From positions 1 to 21,146 of the forward strand of contig CAZCLA010000047.1 in assembly GCA_964499285.1 (NCBI GenBank): a stretch of 21,146 nucleotides of DNA. The letters are read 5' to 3'. The position numbers and the translations under genes were made by a program. The notes below the pieces were generated by a model that searched no databases, was not told the origin of the DNA, and was given only the letters and a program-made list of their open reading frames with translations. Source of the stretch: JAGFIY01 sp964499285. Its GTDB lineage: Bacteria > Bacteroidota > Ignavibacteria > Ignavibacteriales > Melioribacteraceae. Shown piece by piece: positions 15,056-21,146 of this stretch (position 1 is the first letter of the stretch; the number at the start of each line of letters is the position of its first letter).

Positions 15056-17614
15056 CTATTTAAGAATCATCAGCTTAATGGTTTTAAAATTGTCATAAAA
15101 ATTCATTCTACAAAAATAAGTGCCTGAAGGTAAATTTATGGTATTTAGCTTAACACTATTTTTGCCTGCAGTGTAATAGGAATTTACAAGACTTTTTACT
15201 TTCTCACCCAACGCGTTATAAATATTGATGTTAACAAAACCACTACTAGGTAAACTAAAATTAATTGTCGTTTCACTATTTGATGGATTTGGATAAGCAG
15301 AAATTATTAACTCACTATTGGTTTGTTCTAAATTCGCAATTCCTACAACTGCATTCCAATAGTATTGTTTTAGAAATACATCATACCCGGTATTCGGAAG
15401 ATGGTTTGAAGACCAAGCAAATGAAAGTAATCCATTTTCCAAATAAACTGATTGTTGATGTTGAGTCCTCAATGTATGACTATTGATCAAAAAATTACTG
15501 TCAAATGGTTGGTAATTTGGATAGTAAAGTTGCGCATAAATATCTTTCGAACCATTTCTTGAATCAGTCCAACTAATCACAAACTTCCCATCTGAATCGG
15601 AAGCAATAGTTGTGTTTTCTTGGTCTACTCCAGCATTATCATCGTTAACTAAAAACAGTTCTGTTTTTGGCTCACAATTAGAATCAAATATTCTTGCATA
15701 AACATTATTATCCCCTTCAGAATTATCAATCCACGTAGTTATTACATCTCCATTAGTTTTATTATAAGTGATAGCGGGGAAATTAATTGTGCCGGGCATA
15801 CTTCTAATAACAACTAACGTTTCATTAGTTAGTGGTCGTAAATCAAAGTCGAATTTTTTAAGAAACAATTCTTGATCTGTTGTCTGCCATAGGATGAAAA
15901 TATTATCATTATTAGTTAGTAAAACTTTTATGTTAGAGACGTTCTCTTTTAGTTGAAGTATTGTTGTGTTTCCAAGTTTTTCGAGGTCTGAGTTCATAAT
16001 TTGTCCATAGATTTGATCATGGTCCCACCAAACATATACTAATCTATTCCTTGGGATTGCGTAAACCGTAAAGCCCAATATTTTAGTATTAAAATTTAAT
16101 TCTGCAATATCAACTTCTTCTTTTAGTAACTCACCTTCTTCACTTATCTCTTGAGCAAAAACAGATTCAGCTAATCGCGAAATTATATATCGATTATTCG
16201 TTTTTACTATTTTCGGAGGGTGTCCTTGAAAAGAACTATCTCCTGAAATCTTTACTTCTAAACCTGGCTGTTGCTGAAAATCAAGACTTCTAAAAAAAGT
16301 GCTATTTGAAAACACCGGAATTTTTAATCGCAGATTCCACACAACTAAAAGTTTATTGTTTGTACTAATAATATCCGGATCAAATTGATATCCACTGCCT
16401 TCGTTTGAACATATTGTATTTTCCGTATCTAATTCACGAGTAAATTTGTCTATTGAGTTATAAAAAAATTGTGGGTAACCCGTTACTTCAGATAACCAAA
16501 TCAAATTGATTTTATCGGTCCCGCTTTTGACAGCTTCTGGTTTAAAATGATATCTGAAGTTAGTGGTAGTATTAATTTTTAATTCTTCAGACCAATAACT
16601 TGAATTATCATCACTAAATATTTGGCAATAGAGCGATCGACCTTCATCATTTGTATCTAATTTTTCGAAGCCAATTAAGTACTCATCATCAATAAAATTA
16701 ATTAAAAAAAGACTTAATGAACCTTCAGTCGTAACTTCAATTAAATCACCAATTTCAAGTCCATTGTTCCAAAACTTTTGAAAATAGGTTTTGTTAAGGG
16801 ATCCGGTAAGTCCTTCACTGAGGAAAGCAACACCAAAAGTTAAGCCGGAATCTGAAGCAGCAAGTCGATAAGCAGTAGACGATTTTATTTGAGCATTCAC
16901 ACGATAATTTAAAGGCATTAAAAGAGTTTCTCTAAAAACCTGTAGAAAAAGAAACTCGTTTACAAAAATAAGAACAGCAAAATTATTATCTGATGTAACC
17001 GCTATCTCAATTTTCCTTAAATCAGAAGTATATGGACAAGAGATTAATCTTTTAAAACTGTCAATAGATTCCAAGTCAGTGTTAAATCTAATACCGTAAA
17101 GGTTGTTAACATTAACAAAACCTGATGTCGCAAAAACCACAACAGCAACCTCATTATTTCTGTTTATTGCAAGATTAAATCGATTACTTATTGTATTAAA
17201 TTGTGATACATCTATACTGATCTTTGATATTTCGTTTAGTAATGAGTCACATTTTGAAAGGATCAACTCACTTTCCAGTTTGTACAATACATAGATGTAA
17301 TTCTCTGAATCGGCAGCAGTTGCAAAATCGGTAACGCCCGGGTATGGCAGCCATTTTTTACAATACGAAATTGAAGTATTTGCTAGTTTATTTGTGACAT
17401 AAGTTTCAGAAGTTCCGCTTCTAAAATCTTTCCAGAAGAAGAGAGATTTTCCATATATACTATTGCTAATCGGTATATCGTTTGGCTGTTGATCAGCATA
17501 TCCCAGATCATTATTAATTTTAGTTTCGGGAATAGTAATCTCAAAACTTGATTGGGCTATAAAAGTTGTGCTTAAAAAAATAATATTAATTATTAAATAA
17601 AATGTCTTTCTCAT
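15056..17614 (-). CDS. Large secreted protein with T9SS sorting domain, beta-propeller-like
   Basis: This 852-residue exported protein has a signal peptide (about 1-20, FLSTTFIAQS) and a C-terminal T9SS type A sorting domain (about 770-852, SAYPNPSNSETTINFSLP, ending KLMILK). Between them are repeated strand-turn segments of the type 'D-S-D-G-K-F-V-I-S-W-T-D-S-R-N-G-S-K-D-I-Y-A-Q'. These recur as W-x-D-x-R/E motifs at about 55-65, 650-660 and 695-710 and suggest a beta-propeller. No catalytic residues are recognised; such proteins are often surface adhesins or binding proteins (inference). It begins 16 bases after the stop of the upstream secreted protein, so the two form an operon. No clear Shine-Dalgarno sequence is present. 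Confidence 0.85.
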   Translation of the reverse strand: MRKTFYLIINIIFLSTTFIAQSSFEITIPETKINNDLGYADQQPNDIPISNSIYGKSLFFWKDFRSGTSETYVTNKLANTSISYCKKWLPYPGVTDFATAADSENYIYVLYKLESELILSKCDSLLNEISKISIDVSQFNTISNRFNLAINRNNEVAVVVFATSGFVNVNNLYGIRFNTDLESIDSFKRLISCPYTSDLRKIEIAVTSDNNFAVLIFVNEFLFLQVFRETLLMPLNYRVNAQIKSSTAYRLAASDSGLTFGVAFLSEGLTGSLNKTYFQKFWNNGLEIGDLIEVTTEGSLSLFLINFIDDEYLIGFEKLDTNDEGRSLYCQIFSDDNSSYWSEELKINTTTNFRYHFKPEAVKSGTDKINLIWLSEVTGYPQFFYNSIDKFTRELDTENTICSNEGSGYQFDPDIISTNNKLLVVWNLRLKIPVFSNSTFFRSLDFQQQPGLEVKISGDSSFQGHPPKIVKTNNRYIISRLAESVFAQEISEEGELLKEEVDIAELNFNTKILGFTVYAIPRNRLVYVWWDHDQIYGQIMNSDLEKLGNTTILQLKENVSNIKVLLTNNDNIFILWQTTDQELFLKKFDFDLRPLTNETLVVIRSMPGTINFPAITYNKTNGDVITTWIDNSEGDNNVYARIFDSNCEPKTELFLVNDDNAGVDQENTTIASDSDGKFVISWTDSRNGSKDIYAQLYYPNYQPFDSNFLINSHTLRTQHQQSVYLENGLLSFAWSSNHLPNTGYDVFLKQYYWNAVVGIANLEQTNSELIISAYPNPSNSETTINFSLPSSGFVNINIYNALGEKVKSLVNSYYTAGKNSVKLNTINLPSGTYFCRMNFYDNFKTIKLMILK

Positions 17615-17630
17615 GGATTTCTCATAGTGC

Positions 17631-18962
17631 TTATTTCAAAAACAATACTTTAATGCAATCAGAACTCTTAGCACCAATAATTTGTATTAGATACACACCG
17701 GAGCTGAGGTAAAAGAAATTAATTGGTAAGGTATATTTGCCAGGATCGTATTTCCTATTAATAATTTCGCGAATCTTTTTCCCGGTTATGTCTAATAAAT
17801 TAATAACTAAATGATCTTGTTCGAAAACAGAAAAAATTACATTTGTTAATGAGTTAAACGGATTTGGATAAACACCTAGCTCAATAATATTTCCATCAAA
17901 AGAGTTAGTGGTGCTTTTATAAATAGGCCCATCACCAGAAATTTCAATAAATTCTGAGGGAGCAGACAAATAATTTCCCGAAAAACTTTGTATGGATGAA
18001 TGAATTTTATAAATATATTTATCATTTGAATTGCGGCGGATTATCACTGAATTATCAGTCCAATAATTATTATATGTGCTGGCAACATATGCCGGGCTAT
18101 GGAGAATTCCATTCTCTTCCCAATATCTATAAACAAGGTAAAAAGATGCTGATGGTACATGTGACCACTGGAATGATGGGTTAGCGTTTAATGGAGCAGT
18201 GTTTTGAAAGTTTACTGTTAGCTCGGATGGTAAATAGTCCATACCATAACCCATAGTTGGACCATTAACCCCCTTTATCTCCCAATATCTGATTGTTTCG
18301 CCGCTTTTTATTACTCTCCAATTTTCCTCAATACCAATGTTTTTAATTTTAAAATAACTTGAATCATCATTAATCGGATATCCGGTAATATCAAGTTGTG
18401 GTATAGAATATTTTATTGCAATATCTATTTTATGGCCAATTGGATTGAGAGGATCATAATTATACAAATTAACATCACGACAATCGATATAAACATAGCC
18501 TAATGTTCTATAAAAGTCTTGAGTCCCATTATCAAAAATTACATCTACTTTTAATTTATATATTCCAAAAGCAAAGTTGGGATATGGGGTTAAATCTGCT
18601 GTGTGAATTTCAAATCCATACCATTGTTTTATTATATTCTGATTAGGCCAATCTTGTGTTAGCCAATCATTTGGATCTGGCAAGCCAATTGGTGGGATTG
18701 TGGCAGTGGTCGGAAATGTGTAATCACCTTCATCAGGCCATCTATCATCTGAATCATCACCGACTAATGAGAATGACCCGTCTTGCTCTCTTAAGTAGAA
18801 TGGAGCAACTGGTAGCATTTGAATACGATACCCCAACAAATACTCTCCCACTTCTTCTCGACTTTTTTCAAATTCATAATTGAAAACACAAGTAAATATT
18901 TCGGGATCATCAGCGAATTGTTGAAATTGAGCTTGTATCAGAGAAGTTAAACAAACAAACAA
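17631..18962 (-). CDS. Secreted protein with T9SS sorting domain; reading frame broken from its ATG by a tetranucleotide tract
   Basis: This body of about 443 codons has a signal-peptide remnant (VCLTSLIQAQ), an extracellular beta-rich region, a fibronectin-III-like segment (about 235-345), and a T9SS type A sorting domain (about 362-443, LGVYPNPFNS, ending KVLFLK). No enzyme motif is recognised. The in-frame start available is a TTG at 18962 inside the AAAC tract, with no ribosome-binding site. The well-placed ATG at 18978 (AGGTGA four bases upstream) is one base out of frame and stops after 22 codons. With four repeat units instead of five it would read MKHCLFVCLTSLIQAQ; with seven, a longer signal peptide. 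The gene may thus be phase-variable and OFF here, or the tract may be miscounted. It heads a two-gene operon. Confidence 0.75.
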   Translation of the reverse strand: MFVCLTSLIQAQFQQFADDPEIFTCVFNYEFEKSREEVGEYLLGYRIQMLPVAPFYLREQDGSFSLVGDDSDDRWPDEGDYTFPTTATIPPIGLPDPNDWLTQDWPNQNIIKQWYGFEIHTADLTPYPNFAFGIYKLKVDVIFDNGTQDFYRTLGYVYIDCRDVNLYNYDPLNPIGHKIDIAIKYSIPQLDITGYPINDDSSYFKIKNIGIEENWRVIKSGETIRYWEIKGVNGPTMGYGMDYLPSELTVNFQNTAPLNANPSFQWSHVPSASFYLVYRYWEENGILHSPAYVASTYNNYWTDNSVIIRRNSNDKYIYKIHSSIQSFSGNYLSAPSEFIEISGDGPIYKSTTNSFDGNIIELGVYPNPFNSLTNVIFSVFEQDHLVINLLDITGKKIREIINRKYDPGKYTLPINFFYLSSGVYLIQIIGAKSSDCIKVLFLK

Positions 18963-18970
18963 ACAAACAA
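18949..18970 (-). repeat. Tetranucleotide tract (AAAC)5.5 in the signal-peptide codons
   Basis: Five full AAAC units plus AA on the plus strand, read as TTTG units in the gene. It lies between the ATG at 18978 and the rest of the signal peptide. Three units encode F-V-C-L, so changes of three keep frame and lengthen the hydrophobic core, while other changes switch frame. Confidence 0.93.
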
Positions 18971-18982
18971 TGTTTCATTTTA

Positions 18983-18988
18983 TCACCT
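18983..18988 (-). promoter_or_regulatory. Shine-Dalgarno AGGTGA before the ATG at 18978
   Basis: AGGTGA ends four bases before the ATG at 18978-18976. It is the only good ribosome-binding site upstream of the secreted-protein gene and points to this ATG as the authentic start, although it is out of frame with the gene body in this sequence. Confidence 0.7.
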
Positions 18989-19040
18989 TTTCAGTAATGA
19001 TTAATATAAATCTTTGGGCGATTCATTCTTATATGAAAAC

Positions 19041-19069
19041 AATTTAAATTAAAGATAAGATAATGTCAA
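19041..19069 (-). promoter_or_regulatory. Sigma-70-like promoter for the two secreted-protein genes
   Basis: TTGACA (19064-19069) is a perfect -35, followed by a 17-base spacer and TAAATT (19041-19046), four of six matches to the -10. Transcription would start near 19034, giving a leader of about 55 bases to the ATG at 18978. The spacing is optimal; the AT-rich background makes the -10 less certain. Confidence 0.5.
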
Positions 19070-19100
19070 GATTCTATAAAGAAAAACTTGAAATTTAATA

Positions 19101-19120
19101 AGGGCTGCATTTGCAGCCCT
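19101..19120 (-). terminator. Intrinsic terminator after aconitase
   Basis: AGGGCTGC (19101-19108) and GCAGCCCT (19113-19120) form a perfect 8-bp stem with an ATTT loop. On the minus strand it lies eight bases past the aconitase stop and is followed by TTATTAAATTT. The plus-strand flank is also T-rich, so it may act both ways. Confidence 0.75.
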
Positions 19121-19127
19121 TTTAATT

Positions 19128-21146
19128 TTACTTATTTTGTTCGGCAATTAAGTTTAATGCACTTCCTGCTTTGAACCATTTTATCTGGTTTTCATTAAAT
19201 GTATGATTCAATTTTACCTCTTCAACCGAACCATCTTTATGATGTATCTTTAAGGTAAGTTTTTTATCGGGAGCTAATTCTTTCAAGCCGATAATGCTAA
19301 GTTTGTCATCCTCTTGAATCTTATCGTAATCACTCGGATTATCGAAAGTAAGAGGAAGCATACCTTGTTTCTTCAAGTTTGTTTCGTGAATTCGCGCAAA
19401 GCTTTTTACAATAATTGCTTTACCGCCGAGGTATCTCGGTTCCATTGCGGCGTGTTCACGACTTGAACCCTCACCGTAATTTTCATCTCCAACAACAACC
19501 CAGCCCAAACCTTTGGATTTATAATCACGGGCAACTTCGTGAACTTGTTTGTATTCACCCGTTAATAAGTTTTTGGTTTCTCCGGCTTTACCGGTATAAG
19601 CATTGATTGCACCAAGGAACATATTGTTGGAAATATTATCCAAGTGTCCGCGGAATCTTAACCAAGGTCCCGCCATTGAAATGTGATCGGTGGTACATTT
19701 ACCTTGAGCTTTTAATAGAAGCGGGAGTTCAGTATAATCTTCACCGTTCCAGGGGTCAAATTTTTCCAGCAGTTGAAGTCTGTTGCTGTCTTCTTGTACA
19801 ATTACTTCCGCATCAGGATTACCTCCTTGACCGGATATGTATCCGCTTTCACCTTTATCAAATCCTTTTGTAGGAAGTTCCAAGCCTTTAGGGGGATCCA
19901 ACTTTATTTTTTCACCCTTTTCGTTTTCTAATTCATCGGTTTCTGGGTTGAAGGATAGTCTTCCGGCAAGTGCTAGAACGGTTGTTAATTCGGGACTTGC
20001 AACAAATGCCATTGTTTCGGGATTGCCGTCGTTTCTCTTTGCAAAGTTTCTATTAAATGATGTTACAATGGTATTTTTTTCACCGGTTTCGATGTCCATT
20101 CTTTTCCACATTCCTATACAAGGACCGCAAGCATTTGCTAAGACAAGACCACCTACATCGGTAAGGGTTTTTAATTGTCCGTCACGTTCGATAGTTGCTC
20201 TTACTTGTTCGGAGCCGGGAGTAATTGTGAACTGCGATTTTGTTTTTAATCCTTTATCTAATGCTTGCTTTGCAATACTTGCAGCACGGTCAATATCTTC
20301 ATAGCTTGAGTTTGTACAACTTCCGATCAATGCAACACTTATTTTATCAGGGTAGCCTTCTTTTTCAACGGCTTCTTTCATTTTTGAAATAGGCCAAGCT
20401 TTATCCGGTGTAAAAGGGCCATTTAAATGTGGCTCAAGTTCACTCAAGTTTATTTCAATTACTTGATCGTAATATTTATCAGGATTTTTATGAACTTCGT
20501 CATCGGATTTTAGTAAATCTTTGTGTTCTTCAGATAATTTTGCAACATCTTCTCTTCCGGTAGCTCTTAAGTACTCAACCATTTTATTATCGAATTCAAA
20601 AATGGAAGTTGTTGCCCCGATCTCTGCCCCCATATTACAAATTGTACCTTTACCCGTACAAGATAGTGATTGTGCACCATCGCCAAAGTATTCAACTATT
20701 GCACCGGTACCACCTTTTACTGTTAGAATTCCGGCTACTTTTAAGATAACATCTTTTGCGGAAGTCCAACCGCTCATTTTGCCGGTAAGTTTTACACCGA
20801 TCAGCTTAGGCCATTTTAATTCCCACGGCATACCGGCCATAACATCAACTGCATCAGCGCCTCCAACACCGATTGCAATCATTCCGAGTCCACCTGCATT
20901 CGGAGTGTGCGAATCTGTTCCGATCATCATTCCGCCGGGGAAGGCATAATTTTCTAGAACAACTTGGTGAATAATTCCGGCGCCTGGTTTCCAGAATCCA
21001 ACACCGAATTTTTTAGATACACTTTCGAGAAAATCGAATACTTCTTTGTTTTCGTCTTTTGCTCGAAGAAGATCATCCTCTGCACCAACTTGAGCTTGAA
21101 TTAAATGATCACAATGAACGGTTGACGGAACAGCGGCTGTTTTTCT
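19128..21146 (-). CDS. Aconitate hydratase, mitochondrial type (N-terminus beyond right edge)
   Basis: This enzyme interconverts citrate and isocitrate via cis-aconitate in the TCA cycle and carries a [4Fe-4S] cluster. The frame is open from 21146 to the stop at 19128, giving 672 residues; the first part (about 80 residues in the mitochondrial homologue) is missing. The three cluster cysteines are visible: GSCTNSS (fragment residue 277) and NACGPCIG (340 and 343). Other signatures are TVHCDHLIQAQ, GIIHQVVLENYAFPGG, GTDSHTPN, KGTICNMGAEIGATTS, KCTTDHISMAGPW, GDENYGEGSSREHAA and KSFARIHETNLKKQG. Motif wording follows mitochondrial aconitase throughout rather than AcnA/IRP or AcnB. A proven start is not visible. 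It ends at a hairpin terminator, and no other TCA gene lies in the window. Confidence 0.96.
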   Translation of the reverse strand, partial: RKTAAVPSTVHCDHLIQAQVGAEDDLLRAKDENKEVFDFLESVSKKFGVGFWKPGAGIIHQVVLENYAFPGGMMIGTDSHTPNAGGLGMIAIGVGGADAVDVMAGMPWELKWPKLIGVKLTGKMSGWTSAKDVILKVAGILTVKGGTGAIVEYFGDGAQSLSCTGKGTICNMGAEIGATTSIFEFDNKMVEYLRATGREDVAKLSEEHKDLLKSDDEVHKNPDKYYDQVIEINLSELEPHLNGPFTPDKAWPISKMKEAVEKEGYPDKISVALIGSCTNSSYEDIDRAASIAKQALDKGLKTKSQFTITPGSEQVRATIERDGQLKTLTDVGGLVLANACGPCIGMWKRMDIETGEKNTIVTSFNRNFAKRNDGNPETMAFVASPELTTVLALAGRLSFNPETDELENEKGEKIKLDPPKGLELPTKGFDKGESGYISGQGGNPDAEVIVQEDSNRLQLLEKFDPWNGEDYTELPLLLKAQGKCTTDHISMAGPWLRFRGHLDNISNNMFLGAINAYTGKAGETKNLLTGEYKQVHEVARDYKSKGLGWVVVGDENYGEGSSREHAAMEPRYLGGKAIIVKSFARIHETNLKKQGMLPLTFDNPSDYDKIQEDDKLSIIGLKELAPDKKLTLKIHHKDGSVEEVKLNHTFNENQIKWFKAGSALNLIAEQNK

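Noticed and set aside
19837..20949. Long plus-strand open frames antisense to aconitase (155 and 142 codons)
   Set aside because: They lie wholly opposite a strongly conserved enzyme, are Ser/Pro/Val-rich as expected of antisense shadows, and have no ribosome-binding site.

Overview
The window is AT-rich bacterial chromosome with few gaps between genes. It most resembles the Ignavibacteria/Chlorobi side of the Bacteroidota. Four complete proteins end in a type IX secretion (T9SS) type A sorting domain with the Y/F-P-N-P-x-N signature and a terminal K-x-hydrophobic-hydrophobic-K tail. One end carries a mitochondrial-type aconitase, a form known from Bacteroidota. Unlike classic Bacteroidia, many genes here have readable Shine-Dalgarno sequences (GAGG, GGAG, AGGTGA), and one promoter looks like ordinary sigma-70. 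The placement is inference; no rRNA or other phylogenetic marker is present.

Layout, left to right. (1) 1-6325, minus strand: a TonB-receptor-like outer-membrane barrel, a secreted GH13 alpha-amylase, and a secreted protein cut by the left edge, together plausibly a surface glucan-degradation operon. (2) 6326-6892, plus strand: a GC-richer leader of unknown function, then an HU-type DNA-binding protein with a strong terminator. (3) 6872-7426, minus: a small two-helix membrane protein whose last codons lie in that terminator. (4) 7569-8862, plus: a tightly overlapped ECF sigma factor / membrane anti-sigma-like / YbjQ-family operon. (5) 8877-13682, minus: an alpha/beta hydrolase, a secreted PQQ-type sugar dehydrogenase, an EVE-domain protein and an S9 lipoprotein peptidase, closely spaced. 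(6) 13738-14891, plus: a membrane-anchored DUF192 protein, a small exported protein, and a 41-residue single-helix microprotein whose ribosome-binding site is locked in a hairpin starting three bases after the previous stop codon. (7) 15056-18978, minus: two large secreted T9SS proteins. The upstream one has an (AAAC)5.5 tract within its signal-peptide codons, and its best ATG is out of frame with its body. (8) 19128-21146, minus: aconitase, cut by the right edge.

The most notable observations are the probable phase-variable tetranucleotide tract at 18949-18970, the Shine-Dalgarno-sequestering hairpin at 14716-14759, and the unexplained leader at 6360-6530 ahead of the HU gene. I found no CRISPR array, tRNA, rRNA, insertion sequence or prophage gene. 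I found no clearly new multi-gene system; the sigma/anti-sigma/YbjQ cassette and the 13738-14891 cluster are the best leads.
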